This document shows positions 18,567 to 28,405 of a stretch of 64,000 nt of DNA, one piece after another. Position numbers and translations under genes: made by a program. The notes beneath the pieces were generated by a model. It did not search any database. It was not told the DNA's origin and saw only the letters and a program-made list of their open reading frames with translations. Each line of letters starts with the position of its first letter. Position 1 is the first letter of the stretch. The stretch is taken from the NCBI RefSeq assembly GCF_003696265.1, contig NZ_RFFH01000005.1, positions 310,001 through 374,000 on the forward strand, given 5' to 3'. The stretch is from Nocardia stercoris (GTDB lineage: Bacteria > Actinomycetota > Actinomycetes > Mycobacteriales > Mycobacteriaceae).

Positions 18567-19330
18567 CACTGCCGTATTACGCGTCCGCCGAGCAGATCAT
18601 GCGCGACAAGACCGAGCTCGCGCGCAAGGGCATCGCGCGCGGCCGGTCGGTCGTGGTGCTGGTGTACGACAAGGGCGTGCTGTTCGTCGCCGAGAACCCC
18701 TCGGCGACACTGCACAAGGTGAGCGAGTTGTACGACCGGGTCGGTTTCGCGGCCGTCGGGAAGTACAACGAGTTCGAGAGCCTGCGTCGCGGCGGAATCC
18801 TGCAGGCCGACCTGCGCGGCTACCAGTACGACCGGCGCGATGTCACCGGGCGGGCGCTGGCCAACATGTACGCCTCCACCCTGGGCACCATTTTCACCGA
18901 CCAGCTCAAGCCCTACGAGGTGGAGATCTGCATCGGTGAGGTCGGGTACCCGGAGCAGGCCGAGCAGGCGGTGCTGTACCGCATCAATTTCGACGGATCC
19001 ATCGTCGACGAGCGCGAATTCGTGGTGATGGGTGGCAACACCGATCCGATCGTCACCGCGCTCAAGGCGAGTTACCGGCCCGGTCTCACGCTCGACGAGG
19101 CCGTGCAGGTGGCGGTGGCGGCGCTCCGCAAGGCGGCGCCGGAATCGGACAAGCAGCGTGCGCTCGGTGTCGGTGCCCTCGAGGTGGCGACCCTGGCGCA
19201 GGCCCGGCCGCGGCGGGCTTTCCGCCGGGTGCAGGGCGAGTCGTTGCAGCGGCTGCTGGCCACCGACGACAAGTCGGGGGAGAAGTCGTCCGACGAAACG
19301 CCCTCCGCGGGAGATCCGTCGAACCCGTAG
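18563..19330 (+). CDS. prcA: 20S proteasome alpha subunit
   Basis: PrcA forms the outer rings of the core and the gate that Mpa opens. The 255-residue protein has the alpha-type N-terminal extension ([25 protein letters not shown]), the core [31 protein letters not shown], and a Ser/Glu/Asp-rich C-terminal tail. There is no catalytic Thr. GTG 18563 overlaps the prcB stop. A 17-bp terminator hairpin follows. Confidence 0.96.
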   Translation: MTLPYYASAEQIMRDKTELARKGIARGRSVVVLVYDKGVLFVAENPSATLHKVSELYDRVGFAAVGKYNEFESLRRGGILQADLRGYQYDRRDVTGRALANMYASTLGTIFTDQLKPYEVEICIGEVGYPEQAEQAVLYRINFDGSIVDEREFVVMGGNTDPIVTALKASYRPGLTLDEAVQVAVAALRKAAPESDKQRALGVGALEVATLAQARPRRAFRRVQGESLQRLLATDDKSGEKSSDETPSAGDPSNP

Positions 19331-19355
19331 CTCTACCGCACGAACCGGAACCTCG

Positions 19356-19394
19356 AGACCCCTTACGCCGGAAGTCCTCCGGCGTAAGGGGTCT
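19356..19394 (+). terminator. pup-prcB-prcA terminator
   Basis: Perfect 17-bp arms around a 5-nt loop, 25 nt after prcA. Confidence 0.88.
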
Positions 19395-19505
19395 TGCCCG
19401 TTGCCGGTCCTTGCATCGAATGCAGAATTGCATCGGCTGCCGAATCGTTGCGAAGACGTATGCAATCGCTTGTCGGCACTTCCGGTTTCGCGGTGGCCGG
19501 AGCGG

Positions 19506-19511
19506 TAATGT
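19506..19511 (+). promoter_or_regulatory. -10 box, leaderless pafA
   Basis: TAATGT ends 7 nt before GTG 19519; no Shine-Dalgarno. This supports pafA having its own promoter after the prcA terminator. Confidence 0.5.
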
Positions 19512-19518
19512 CGTTGGT

Positions 19519-20877
19519 GTGCAGCGACGAATCATGGGGATCGAGACCGAATTCGGGGTGACGTGCACGTTCCACGGTCACCGTCGGTTGAGTCCTGACG
19601 AGGTGGCCCGGTATCTGTTCCGCCGCGTGGTTTCCTGGGGGCGGAGCTCGAACGTGTTCCTCCGCAACGGGGCCAGGCTCTATCTGGACGTCGGTTCCCA
19701 TCCCGAGTACGCGACCGCCGAGTGTGACTCGCTGGTCCAACTGGTCACCCACGACCGGGCCGGGGAGCGAGTACTCGAGGAACTGCTGATCGACGCCGAA
19801 CAGCGGCTCGCCGAAGAGGGGATCGGCGGTGACATCTACCTGTTCAAGAACAACACCGACTCCGCCGGGAACTCCTACGGCTGCCACGAGAACTTCCTCG
19901 TGGTCCGGGCCGGGGAATTCTCCCGGATCTCCGACGTGCTGCTGCCGTTCCTGGTCACCCGCCAGCTGATCTGCGGCGCCGGCAAGGTGCTGCAGACGCC
20001 CAAGGCGGCCACGTTCTGCCTCTCGCAGCGGGCCGAGCACATCTGGGAGGGCGTCTCCTCGGCGACCACCCGCTCGCGCCCGATCATCAACACCCGTGAC
20101 GAACCGCACGCCGACGCGGAGAAGTACCGCCGGCTGCACGTGATCGTGGGCGACTCGAACATGGCCGAGACCTCGACCATGTTGAAGGTCGGCACGGCGT
20201 CGCTGGTGTTGGAGATGATCGAGGCCGGGGTCGCATTCCGCGACTTCGCGCTCGACAACCCGATCCGCGCCATCCGCGAGGTCAGCCACGACCTGACCGG
20301 TCGGCGTCCGGTGCGGCTGGCCGGTGGCCGGCAGGCCAGCGCGCTCGACATCCAGCGCGAATACCACGCTCGCGCCGTCGAGCACCTGCGCAACCGTGAC
20401 CGCGACCCGCAGGTCGACGCCGTGGTGGAGCTGTGGGGCCGGGTGCTCGACGCGGTCGAGAGCCAGGACTTCGCCAAGGTCGACACCGAGGTGGACTGGG
20501 TGATCAAGCGCAAGCTGTTCCAGCGCTACCAGGACCGCTACAACATGGAGCTGTCCGACCCGAAGATCGCCCAGCTGGACCTGGCCTACCACGACATCAA
20601 GCGCGGCCGCGGTGTCTTCGACCTGCTGCAACGCAAGGGTCTGGTCAAGCGGGTCACCGAGGACGAGGCGATCGACGCCGCGGTCACCACCCCGCCGCAG
20701 ACCACCCGAGCCAAGCTGCGCGGCGATTTCATCACCGCCGCCCAGGAGGCCGGGCGCGACTTCACCGTCGACTGGGTGCACCTCAAGCTCAACGACCAGG
20801 CGCAGCGCACGGTGCTGTGCAAGGACCCGTTCCGGGCCGTCGACGAGCGCGTGGAGCGGCTCATCGCCTCGATGTAG
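19519..20877 (+). CDS. pafA: Pup-protein ligase
   Basis: PafA uses ATP to join deamidated Pup to substrate lysines. The 452-residue length is what I recall for the mycobacterial protein. Conserved blocks are [14 protein letters not shown] (metal-binding Glu residues), [39 protein letters not shown] and [34 protein letters not shown] 19519 was chosen because it gives the canonical [13 protein letters not shown]-terminus and is preceded by a -10 box at leaderless distance; the frame is open further upstream to 19411. A 20-bp hairpin ends the unit. Confidence 0.96.
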   Translation: MQRRIMGIETEFGVTCTFHGHRRLSPDEVARYLFRRVVSWGRSSNVFLRNGARLYLDVGSHPEYATAECDSLVQLVTHDRAGERVLEELLIDAEQRLAEEGIGGDIYLFKNNTDSAGNSYGCHENFLVVRAGEFSRISDVLLPFLVTRQLICGAGKVLQTPKAATFCLSQRAEHIWEGVSSATTRSRPIINTRDEPHADAEKYRRLHVIVGDSNMAETSTMLKVGTASLVLEMIEAGVAFRDFALDNPIRAIREVSHDLTGRRPVRLAGGRQASALDIQREYHARAVEHLRNRDRDPQVDAVVELWGRVLDAVESQDFAKVDTEVDWVIKRKLFQRYQDRYNMELSDPKIAQLDLAYHDIKRGRGVFDLLQRKGLVKRVTEDEAIDAAVTTPPQTTRAKLRGDFITAAQEAGRDFTVDWVHLKLNDQAQRTVLCKDPFRAVDERVERLIASM

Positions 20878-20897
20878 GCGCCGAAATCCGCTGAACC

Positions 20898-20940
20898 CGC
20901 CGCGCCCCGCCCGGACGACCCGTCCGGGCGGGGCGCGGCG
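20898..20940 (+). terminator. pafA terminator
   Basis: Perfect 20-bp GC-rich arms around a 3-nt loop, 20 nt after the stop. Confidence 0.88.
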
Positions 20941-21093
20941 CGTTGGTTGGACACCGGATCGTCCGGTGCGCGACATCGTCGTGCCGCACCGGCGGGAAGT
21001 TCGACCCGGAGCGGGACTGTTGCGTCGGTTGCGGCCGAGCACGGTGGCGTGCGGGTTGGTTGGACAGCATGATGGTCACCCGTTCGATATAGC

Positions 21094-21099
21094 TATCCT
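21094..21099 (+). promoter_or_regulatory. -10 box, leaderless pafB
   Basis: TATCCT ends 6 nt before GTG 21106, in a short AT-richer patch (GATATAGCTATCC). No Shine-Dalgarno is present. Confidence 0.5.
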
Positions 21100-21105
21100 G
21101 TCTCC

Positions 21106-22104
21106 GTGGCGATATCCAAGGTCGAGCGGCTGATGAATCTGGTCATCGCGCTGTTGTCGACCAGGCAGTTCCTGTCCGCCGAGCGGATTCGGGAGAGTGT
21201 CGCCGGCTACGAGGAGTCGGCCAGCGACGAGGCGTTCAGCCGCATGTTCGAGCGGGACAAGAGCGAACTGCGGGATCTGGGTGTTCCGCTGGAGGTCGGG
21301 CCGGTCGGGCGGCACTCCGGGCAGGAGGGTTACCGGATCAACCGGGACGCCTACGAGCTGCCCGAGATCGACCTGACCGAGCAGGAGGCGGCCGCCGTCG
21401 CGGTGGCGGTCCAGCTGTGGGAGTCGCCGGAGCTGGCGACCGCGGCCGAGGGCGCGCTGCTCAAACTCCGGGCGGCCGGCGTGCATGTGGACCCGGAGGC
21501 GGTGGTGCCGGCGTCGGTGCCGTCGGTGCCGGCCCGCACCCGCGGTTCGGAGGCGGCGCTGGGCAAGCTGCTCGCAGCCATCGACGAGGGCCGTGCGGTG
21601 CGGTTCGAACACCGCGGCTCGCACAGTGCGCCGTACCTGATGCGCGATGTCGAACCGTGGGGTGTGGTCACCCACCAGGGCCGTTGGTATCTGGTCGGCC
21701 ACGATCGGGATCGCAACGCGCAGCGCACTTTCCGGCTGTCTCGGATCGGATCCGACGTCACCGCGTACGGTCCCGCCGACGCGGTGCGCAAACCCGAAGG
21801 CACCGACTTGCGGGCCCTGGTGGTTCGCGCCACCGGTGCGATGCCGGTGATCGGAACCGCGACGGTCTGGGTGGCCAAGGACCGCGGTCAGGAGATCCGC
21901 CGGCTCGGACCCGAACTCGAGGAACGGGAGGTCGGCGGGCGCTCCGGCGTCGTGGTCGAGGTACCGGTCCGGTCCCGCGACTGGCTGGCCCGCCTGATCA
22001 CCGGGCTCGGCCCCGACGCACTGGTGCTGGGCCCGGAGGATCTGCGCGCCGACGTCATCGGACGGCTGCGCGTCGTGCTGGAGGAGACGGAGGTATCGGC
22101 ATGA
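21106..22104 (+). CDS. pafB: WYL-domain transcriptional regulator PafB
   Basis: PafB and PafC form the heterodimeric activator of the RecA-independent DNA-damage response in mycobacteria. The 332-residue protein has an N-terminal winged-helix domain (VERLMNLVIALLSTRQFLSAERIRESV), a WYL domain in the middle (RGSHSAPYLMRDVEPWGVVTHQGRWYLVGHD) and a C-terminal extension. It is not part of the pupylation machinery itself despite its name. Its TGA lies in an ATGA with a micro-ORF that leads on to pafC. Confidence 0.93.
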   Translation: MAISKVERLMNLVIALLSTRQFLSAERIRESVAGYEESASDEAFSRMFERDKSELRDLGVPLEVGPVGRHSGQEGYRINRDAYELPEIDLTEQEAAAVAVAVQLWESPELATAAEGALLKLRAAGVHVDPEAVVPASVPSVPARTRGSEAALGKLLAAIDEGRAVRFEHRGSHSAPYLMRDVEPWGVVTHQGRWYLVGHDRDRNAQRTFRLSRIGSDVTAYGPADAVRKPEGTDLRALVVRATGAMPVIGTATVWVAKDRGQEIRRLGPELEEREVGGRSGVVVEVPVRSRDWLARLITGLGPDALVLGPEDLRADVIGRLRVVLEETEVSA

Positions 22105-22185
22105 GTGGGTCAGGCGCGGAGGCGGCAGCGAAGCGTAACCACGCAGTGCCCCCGCCCAGGCCGACGGGGGTATCGGCATGAGTGG
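22092..22185. repeat. 77-bp-offset duplication at the pafB-pafC junction
   Basis: The 17-mer GGTATCGGCATGAGTGG occurs at 22092-22108 and again at 22169-22185. Each copy contains an ATGA: the first holds the pafB stop, the second the pafC start. The simplest reading is that the original overlapping pafB/pafC junction was duplicated or split by a 77-bp insertion. Confidence 0.8.
22101..22181 (+). CDS. Micro-ORF linking pafB to pafC (26 aa)
   Basis: The ATG at 22101 overlaps the pafB stop and the frame runs 26 codons to a TGA that overlaps the pafC ATG, so all three frames are joined by ATGA overlaps. The peptide (MSGSGAEAAAKRNHAV, then PPPRPTGVSA) shows no known motif. It probably preserves translational coupling after an insertion rather than making a functional peptide. 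Confidence 0.35.
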   Translation: MSGSGAEAAAKRNHAVPPPRPTGVSA

Positions 22186-23143
22186 CGGGCGGCTTTCCAC
22201 GCGGCTGTCGCGGCTGCTGAACATGGTCCCGTATTTCCTGGCCAATCCCGGCATCAGCGCCCAGGAGGCGGCCGCGGAGCTCGGGGTCAGCACGAAGCAG
22301 CTGATGAGCGATCTCAATCAGCTGTGGATGTGTGGGCTGCCGGGGTACGGGCCGGGCGATCTGATCGACCTGTCGTTCTCCGAGGAGAGCATCGAGGTCA
22401 CGTTCTCGGCGGGTATCGATCGGCCGCTGCGGCTGACCTCGATCGAGGCCACCGCCCTGCTGGTCGCATTGCGGTCCATCGCCGACCTGCCCGGGATGGT
22501 CGATCCGACGGCCGCGCACGCCGCCATGGCCAAGATCGAGGCCGCCATTCCCGGCAACCGGCCGGCCGACGCACCGGCTCCCGGCGCGCCGGTGGAAGCG
22601 CCCGCGGTGGCGGCGGTCCGCCACGCGCTCGCCGCGGGGCACGCGCTGCGGCTGGTGTACTACTCGGCCAGCCGGGACGCGGTGTCCGAGCGGGTCGTCG
22701 ATCCGATCCGGATCGTGCTGGTGGACAACAACTCCTACCTGCAGGCCTGGTGCCGGCAGGCCGAGGGCGCCCGGTTGTTCCGGCTGGACCGGATCCAGGA
22801 GGCCACCGAACTCGACGAGCCGGCCCGTCCGCCGCACCACGCCACCGACGAGGCCGCCGCACTGGACCTGTTCTCCGACGATCCGTCGGTTCCGTTGGCG
22901 CGCTTGCTGATCCGGCCCGACTACGGGTGGGTGCTGGAACAGTATCCGATGCACCGGATGTCGGTGCGGCCCGACGGCAGTGTCGAGGCCACCATGCGGT
23001 TCGCCACCCTGGACTGGATGGCCCGGCTGCTGCTCGGTTTCGGCGCCGGAGTAACCGTGCTCGGACCGGCCGAGCTGGTCACCGCCGTGCGGGAACGGTC
23101 CCGGGCCGCGCTGGCCGCCTACGAAAACCTCGAGGTGGCATGA
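22178..23143 (+). CDS. pafC: WYL-domain transcriptional regulator PafC
   Basis: Partner of PafB in the DNA-damage activator. The 321-residue protein has the winged-helix part (RLLNMVPYFLANPGISAQEAAAELGVSTKQL), a WYL-type domain (RLVYYSASRDAVSERVVDPIRI) and a WCX-like C-terminal region. Start 22178 is in the second ATGA; the next gene's ATG overlaps its TGA at 23140, so pafB, pafC and the PanE-like gene form one operon. Confidence 0.92.
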   Translation: MSGGRLSTRLSRLLNMVPYFLANPGISAQEAAAELGVSTKQLMSDLNQLWMCGLPGYGPGDLIDLSFSEESIEVTFSAGIDRPLRLTSIEATALLVALRSIADLPGMVDPTAAHAAMAKIEAAIPGNRPADAPAPGAPVEAPAVAAVRHALAAGHALRLVYYSASRDAVSERVVDPIRIVLVDNNSYLQAWCRQAEGARLFRLDRIQEATELDEPARPPHHATDEAAALDLFSDDPSVPLARLLIRPDYGWVLEQYPMHRMSVRPDGSVEATMRFATLDWMARLLLGFGAGVTVLGPAELVTAVRERSRAALAAYENLEVA

Positions 23144-24150
23144 CCGTTCGGGTCTGCGTCGTCGGCGCGGGTTGCATCGGGTTGTTCACCGGCGGCAAAC
23201 TTGCGGGCGCGGGGGCCGAGGTGACGTTCGTGGGCCGGCCCAGGGTACTCGAGGAGATCACCACGCACGGACTGCGCCTCACCGATCTCGACGGCGGCGA
23301 CCAGCGGGTCGAGCCGTCGGCGTTCCGGGTGGCGACCGAGCCGGATCCCGCCGCCGCCGACCTGGTGCTGGTGACCGTGAAATCCGGGGCGACCGAGTCG
23401 GTGGCCGCGCAGCTCGCGGGCCGGGTCCGGCCGGGCACGGTGGTGCTGAGCCTGCAGAACGGGATCGGCAACGACGAGGTGCTGCGCGCGGCGCTGCCCG
23501 ATGCCGTGGTGCTCGCCGGGATGGTGCTGTTCAATGTGGCGCACCGGAGCGAGGGCCGATATCACCGCGGTTCCGACGGGTACATCGCCGTCGCCGACGA
23601 TCCGGCCCTGGATCGGTTCGCGCCGGTCTTCGCGCAGGCCGGGCTGGCGCTGCGGCGTTACCCGGATCTGCGGCCGGTCCAGTGGGCGAAACTGCTGCTC
23701 AACCTGAACAACCCGATCAACGCGCTGTCCGGGCGGACCCTGCGCGACGAACTCGCCCGGCGCGACTACCGGCGCTGTCTGGCGCTGGCCCAGGCCGAGG
23801 CGCTGAACGTCATGCGTGCGGCAGGTATCGCACCGGCCCGCTTGACGCCGATCCCGCCGAACGTGATGCGCCGGGTGCTCACCGTTCCCGATTGGCTGTT
23901 CCGGCGGGTGGCCGGGCGGGTGCTGGCGGTGGATCCGCTGGCCAGTTCGTCGATGGCCGACGATCTGGCCGCCGGCCGGATCACGGAGATGCCCTGGTTG
24001 AGCGGTGAGATCATCCGGCTGGGCGACCGAACGGGTGTCCCCACCCCGGTCCACCGGCGGTTGACCGAATTGATCGAGAGCGCCGAGCGGGGTGACCCAC
24101 GCCGCTGGACCGGTGCCGAACTGCTGGCACAGTTGACCACGGCCCGGTGA
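23140..24150 (+). CDS. 2-dehydropantoate 2-reductase family protein (PanE/ApbA-like)
   Basis: A 336-residue NADPH-dependent reductase of the ketopantoate reductase family. The nucleotide-binding motif VCVVGAGCIGLFTGGKL is at residues 4-20, LVLVTVKSG and LSLQNGIGND follow, and the catalytic-type Lys is in VQWAKLLLNLNNPINALSG. The C-terminal part has SSMADDLAAGRITEMPWLSGEI, typical of the family. It could supply pantoate for CoA or act on another 2-keto acid. ATGA overlap with pafC makes it part of that operon, an arrangement I do not recall from mycobacteria. Confidence 0.85.
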   Translation: MTVRVCVVGAGCIGLFTGGKLAGAGAEVTFVGRPRVLEEITTHGLRLTDLDGGDQRVEPSAFRVATEPDPAAADLVLVTVKSGATESVAAQLAGRVRPGTVVLSLQNGIGNDEVLRAALPDAVVLAGMVLFNVAHRSEGRYHRGSDGYIAVADDPALDRFAPVFAQAGLALRRYPDLRPVQWAKLLLNLNNPINALSGRTLRDELARRDYRRCLALAQAEALNVMRAAGIAPARLTPIPPNVMRRVLTVPDWLFRRVAGRVLAVDPLASSSMADDLAAGRITEMPWLSGEIIRLGDRTGVPTPVHRRLTELIESAERGDPRRWTGAELLAQLTTAR

Positions 24151-24247
24151 GCAGACATCTCTGTCCTGGCGTGAACTCGAGCGACTAGCGGTTCACGGAC
24201 ATGGTTCGGGGTAGCATCGGGTGCACCACAGTCTTTGGAGGTTTTCG

Positions 24248-24511
24248 ATGAGTGGCACTTTCGGGCCCACACACTGGCTCATCATCGGGGTGCTGGTCCT
24301 GGTGTTGTTCGGCGCCAAGCGCATGCCGGACGCCGCACGCGGACTGGGCCGCTCCCTGCGCATCTTCAAGAGCGAGATGAGCGAGATGCAGTCCGACGCG
24401 GCCAAGACCGCCGCCCCGGCGCCGGCCCCCGCGCCCGCCGCCCCGGCCGAACTGCCGGCCGCGCAGCCGGCCCCCGCCGCGGCGCCGAAACCCGAAGCAC
24501 ACCAGGCCTGA
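24248..24511 (+). CDS. tatA: Sec-independent protein translocase subunit TatA
   Basis: TatA forms the translocation element for folded proteins with twin-arginine signals. The 87-residue protein has one N-terminal transmembrane helix (residues 8-21, [14 protein letters not shown]), the hinge [14 protein letters not shown], an amphipathic helix and a long Ala/Pro-rich tail. Start 24248 follows GGAGG. A 12-bp hairpin lies between it and tatC, so the two may be expressed at different levels. Confidence 0.94.
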   Translation: MSGTFGPTHWLIIGVLVLVLFGAKRMPDAARGLGRSLRIFKSEMSEMQSDAAKTAAPAPAPAPAAPAELPAAQPAPAAAPKPEAHQA

Positions 24512-24527
24512 GCCTGGGGTTTCCTCC

Positions 24528-24557
24528 GTCCCGGGACGACCGAGTTCGTCCCGGGAC
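24528..24557 (+). terminator. Hairpin between tatA and tatC
   Basis: GTCCCGGGACGA and TCGTCCCGGGAC pair over 12 bp around a 6-nt loop, 17 nt after tatA; probably partial termination. Confidence 0.6.
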
Positions 24558-24605
24558 CGGTCTTGTCCTCTCCCGGCGCCGGCGATCAGCGAGGCAGTCA
24601 TACCC

Positions 24606-25604
24606 ATGCGGATACCGTTCGACCCGCGGCGCAGCAAGCGCCGGGTCAATCCCGACGGCACCATGTCCCTGGTCGAGCATCTCCACGAGTTGCGGTCCAG
24701 GTTGGTCAAGGCGTTGCTGGCGGTCGCGGTCACCACGACGCTGGGCTTCCTGTGGTACTCCCACGGTTTCTTCGGGGTCGAGAGCCTCGGTGAGATCCTG
24801 CGTGGACCCTACTGTTCGCTGCCTGCCGACCATCGGGCCAATCTGAGCCCCGACGGTGCCTGCCGGCTGCTGGCGACCGCGCCGTTCGAGCAGTTCATGC
24901 TCCGGTTCAAGGTCGGTTTCACCGCCGGCGTGGTGCTGGCGTGCCCGGTGTGGCTGTATCAGCTGTGGGCGTTCGTCTCGCCCGGGCTGTACGCGAAGGA
25001 GCGCCGGTACGCGGTGGCCTTCGTCATCAGCGGCAGTGTGCTGTTCGTCATGGGCGCGGTGCTCGCGTACTGGGTGGTCGCGCACGCGTTGAGCTTCCTG
25101 ATGGGCATCGGCAGCAATGTGCAGATCACGGCGCTGTCGGGTTCGCAGTACTTCGGTTTCATCATCCAGCTGCTGGTCATCTTCGGGGTCAGCTTCGAGA
25201 CGCCGTTGCTGATCGTGGGCCTCAACCAGGTCGGCGTGCTCACCTACGAGCGGCTCAAGAAATGGCGGCGCGGGCTGATCTTCGGCCTGTTCGTCTTCGC
25301 GGCCGTCGTCACCCCGCAGGACCCGTTCTCGATGCTGGCGTTGGCCGGCGCACTGACCGTGCTGTTCGAGGTGGCCGTCCAGATCTCGCGGATCAGCGAC
25401 AAGACCAAGGCACGCCGGTCCGACAGCTGGGGCGAACTGTCCGACGACGAGGCCTCGCCGCTGGGCGGCACGGACGCCGTCGCGGCGGTCTCCCCGGTGG
25501 CGGCCGCCGAGCCGATCGCCGCGGCCACCCCGATCAGCGGCCCCGGCGCCGCGACAGCGGAAAAAACCGCGCGCCCGGTGTCGGACTGGTCCGATACGCT
25601 CTGA
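24606..25604 (+). CDS. tatC: Sec-independent protein translocase subunit TatC
   Basis: TatC binds the twin-arginine signal and nucleates the translocase. The 332-residue protein begins with the cytoplasmic segment [22 protein letters not shown], which is diagnostic, and has six transmembrane helices between residues about 30 and 255, including [22 protein letters not shown] and [13 protein letters not shown] 70-residue Ala/Pro-rich cytoplasmic tail follows. helY starts 4 nt after its stop. Confidence 0.95.
   Translation: MRIPFDPRRSKRRVNPDGTMSLVEHLHELRSRLVKALLAVAVTTTLGFLWYSHGFFGVESLGEILRGPYCSLPADHRANLSPDGACRLLATAPFEQFMLRFKVGFTAGVVLACPVWLYQLWAFVSPGLYAKERRYAVAFVISGSVLFVMGAVLAYWVVAHALSFLMGIGSNVQITALSGSQYFGFIIQLLVIFGVSFETPLLIVGLNQVGVLTYERLKKWRRGLIFGLFVFAAVVTPQDPFSMLALAGALTVLFEVAVQISRISDKTKARRSDSWGELSDDEASPLGGTDAVAAVSPVAAAEPIAAATPISGPGAATAEKTARPVSDWSDTL
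25595..25600 (+). promoter_or_regulatory. Possible internal -10 box for helY
   Basis: TACGCT, inside the last codons of tatC, ends 7 nt before GTG 25608; it could give helY a leaderless internal start. Confidence 0.35.
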
Positions 25605-25607
25605 CGG

Positions 25608-28307
25608 GTGACATCACCGTCGCTGACAGGCGAATTGGCGGCCTTCGCCGCGGAACTGCCGTTCCCCCTCGACCCGTTCCAATGCGAGGCCTGCGCGGCG
25701 CTGCAGTCCGGGCACAGTGTGCTGGTCTGCGCGCCCACCGGGGCCGGTAAGACCATCGTCGGCGAGTTCGCGGTCCACATGGCCCGCGCCGCCGGCGGAA
25801 AGTGCTTCTACACCACGCCGATCAAGGCGCTGTCCAACCAGAAGTACAACGACCTGGTCGAACGCTACGGCCGCGACGCGGTGGGCCTGCTGACCGGCGA
25901 CCAGTCGGTGAATCCGGGCGCGGACGTGGTGGTCATGACCACCGAGGTGCTGCGCAACATGCTCTACGCCGGCAGCGACGCGCTGCGCGGGCTGTCGCAT
26001 GTGGTGATGGACGAGGTGCACTATCTGGCCGACCGGTTCCGCGGCGCGGTGTGGGAGGAGGTCATCCTGCACCTGCCGCCCGATGTGCGGCTGGTCAGCC
26101 TGTCCGCCACGGTGAGCAACGCCGAGGAGTTCGGCGCCTGGATGGAGACCGTGCGCGGTGATACCGCCGTCGTGGTCGACGAGACCCGCCCGGTGCCGCT
26201 GTGGCAGCACGTGCTGGTCGGTAAGCGGATGTTCGACCTGTTCGACCCGAAGTCCAGTGCCGGCAAGATCGTCGTGGACCGGGATCTGCAGCAGTACATC
26301 AAGCAGCGCGAGGCCGCCGACCGGATGAACTCGTGGAGTCCGGGCCCGCGCGGGCGCGGTGGCGGTCCGCGCCGCGACTTCCGGCCGGTGCCGCGGCCCG
26401 AGGTGATCTCCCGCCTCGACGACGAGGGTCTGCTCCCGGCGATCACGTTCATCTTCAGCCGGGCCGGGTGCGACGCGGCCCTAGCGCAGTGTGTGCGCTC
26501 CCGCCTGGACCTGTCGGATCCCGAACAGTTCGATCAGGTCGAGGCGATCATCGCCAAGCACACCGGCGATCTGCCGCGGGCGGACCTGGAGGTGTTGGGC
26601 TACTGGGGCTGGCGGGAGGCGCTGCACCGCGGGTTCGCCGCGCATCACGCCGGGATCCTGCCGGCCTTCCGGCACACGGTGGAGGAGTTGTTCGTCAACG
26701 GCCTGGTCCGTGCGGTGTTCGCCACCGAGACGCTGGCGCTGGGGATCAACATGCCCGCGCGGACGGTCGTGCTGGAACGGCTGGTGAAATTCAACGGCGA
26801 GACGCACGCCGAGCTGACACCGGGGGAGTACACCCAGCTCACCGGGCGGGCCGGGCGCCGCGGCATCGACGTCGAGGGGCACGCGGTGGTGCTGTGGGGT
26901 CCGGGCGTGGACACCAGCGCCGTGGCCGGCCTGGCCTCGACCCGGACCTTCCCGCTGCGCAGTTCGTTCCGGCCCGGCTACAACATGTCGATCAACCTGA
27001 TCGACCGGATGGGCGCGGCGGAATCCCGTGCGCTGCTGGAGCGTTCGTTCGCCCAGTTCCAGGCCGACCGTTCGGTGGTGGGCCTGGTGCGCGGCATCGA
27101 GCGCAACGAGGGCCAGTTGCGCAAGCTGCGCAGCCAGATCGGGGACGACGGGTTCCTGGAGTACATGTCGCTGCGGGACCGGATCCGCCGTCGGGAACGG
27201 GATCTGGAGCAGCAGGGGCGCTCCGATCGGCGCGGTGCGGCGGTGGCGGCGCTGGAGTCGCTGCGCCGCGGCGATGTGGTCGCCATTCCGAGCGGCCGCC
27301 GGCAGGGGCTCGCGGTCATCCTCGAACCGGATGCGACGCCGGGCGACCCGCGGCCGCTGGTGCTCACCGAGGACAAGTGGGCGGGCCGGGTGTCGGCGGC
27401 CGACTTCCCCACGCCGGCGAAGACATTGGGCCGGATGCGGTTGCCGCGGCACGTCGACCACCGCACCGCCCGCACCCGCCGCGACCTGGCGTCGGCGCTG
27501 CGCAGCACCGGTCTGGTCCCACCCGGCCGGGAGCGCCGCGGCACCCGGTCCAAGGGCGCCGACGACCGGGAGCTGGACACGCTGCGGCGGGCACTGCGTT
27601 CGCATCCCGCGCACAGCCGCCCGGACCGCGAACAGCTCGCCCGCATCGGTGAGCGGATGGTCCGGCTCGAGCGGGAGACCGAGAAGATGCGGCAGGAGGT
27701 GGCGGCCACCACGAATTCGCTTGCCCGCGTGTTCGATCGGATCGTCGGCCTGCTGGAGGAGCGCGGCTACGTCGCCGACGGCGAAGTGACCGCCGACGGC
27801 CGGCGGCTGGCCCGCATCTACAGCGAGGCGGATCTGGTGGTGGCCGAATGCCTGCGCCGGGGCTCGTGGCGCGGGCTCGGTCCGGCCGAACTGGCGGCCG
27901 TGGTGTCGATCCTGGTGTACGAATCGCGCCAAGAGGCCGGTGGCCTCCTCGCGGCGACGGGACCGACCGCGCCGATCCGGCGCGCGGTCGGCGAGACGAT
28001 CACGGTGTGGAGCGAACTGCGCACCGACGAGGCCCGGCACAAGCTGCCGCCGACCCGCGAACCCGATCTCGGGTTCGTCGACGGGATCCACAAGTGGGCG
28101 CGCGGCGACGGGCTGGCCGAATCGCTGCTGGCCAGCGGCGATCAGGGCAATGCGCTGGCGGCCGGTGACTTCGTGCGATGGTGCCGGCAAGTGATCGACC
28201 TACTCGACCAGATCCACAACACGGCCGATGATGTAGAGGTGGCCGCGACGGCCGCGAAGGCGGTGCGCGCGATGCGCCGGGGTGTCGTCGCGGTGGACTC
28301 CGCGTAG
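25608..28307 (+). CDS. helY: Ski2-like DEAD/DEAH-box helicase HelY
   Basis: An 899-residue ATP-dependent RNA/DNA helicase of the Ski2/Mtr4-like group, in the same position as Rv2092c HelY. Motif I is CAPTGAGKT (41-49), motif II DEVH (135-138), motif III LSATVSN, and motif VI QLTGRAGRRGID. The C-terminal half has the arch-like and DSHCT-type regions (SEADLVVAECLRRGSWRGLGPAELAAVVS). A bacterial RNA-processing role is likely but not demonstrated by sequence. Confidence 0.92.
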   Translation: MTSPSLTGELAAFAAELPFPLDPFQCEACAALQSGHSVLVCAPTGAGKTIVGEFAVHMARAAGGKCFYTTPIKALSNQKYNDLVERYGRDAVGLLTGDQSVNPGADVVVMTTEVLRNMLYAGSDALRGLSHVVMDEVHYLADRFRGAVWEEVILHLPPDVRLVSLSATVSNAEEFGAWMETVRGDTAVVVDETRPVPLWQHVLVGKRMFDLFDPKSSAGKIVVDRDLQQYIKQREAADRMNSWSPGPRGRGGGPRRDFRPVPRPEVISRLDDEGLLPAITFIFSRAGCDAALAQCVRSRLDLSDPEQFDQVEAIIAKHTGDLPRADLEVLGYWGWREALHRGFAAHHAGILPAFRHTVEELFVNGLVRAVFATETLALGINMPARTVVLERLVKFNGETHAELTPGEYTQLTGRAGRRGIDVEGHAVVLWGPGVDTSAVAGLASTRTFPLRSSFRPGYNMSINLIDRMGAAESRALLERSFAQFQADRSVVGLVRGIERNEGQLRKLRSQIGDDGFLEYMSLRDRIRRRERDLEQQGRSDRRGAAVAALESLRRGDVVAIPSGRRQGLAVILEPDATPGDPRPLVLTEDKWAGRVSAADFPTPAKTLGRMRLPRHVDHRTARTRRDLASALRSTGLVPPGRERRGTRSKGADDRELDTLRRALRSHPAHSRPDREQLARIGERMVRLERETEKMRQEVAATTNSLARVFDRIVGLLEERGYVADGEVTADGRRLARIYSEADLVVAECLRRGSWRGLGPAELAAVVSILVYESRQEAGGLLAATGPTAPIRRAVGETITVWSELRTDEARHKLPPTREPDLGFVDGIHKWARGDGLAESLLASGDQGNALAAGDFVRWCRQVIDLLDQIHNTADDVEVAATAAKAVRAMRRGVVAVDSA

Positions 28308-28405
28308 CGAATTCGACTGTGATTGGATGCAAACTGGCTACGCACCGTGGTGAGTGAATTCCCGCGGGGGGACAGAGTACGACGAATGTGAGTGGAGGCA
28401 GGCAC

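Noticed and set aside
15723..18569. Very long minus-strand open frame (948 codons) across dop, pup and prcB
   Set aside because: It is the antisense shadow of well-supported plus-strand genes; its translation is His/Gly/Val-rich with no domain and no ribosome binding site.
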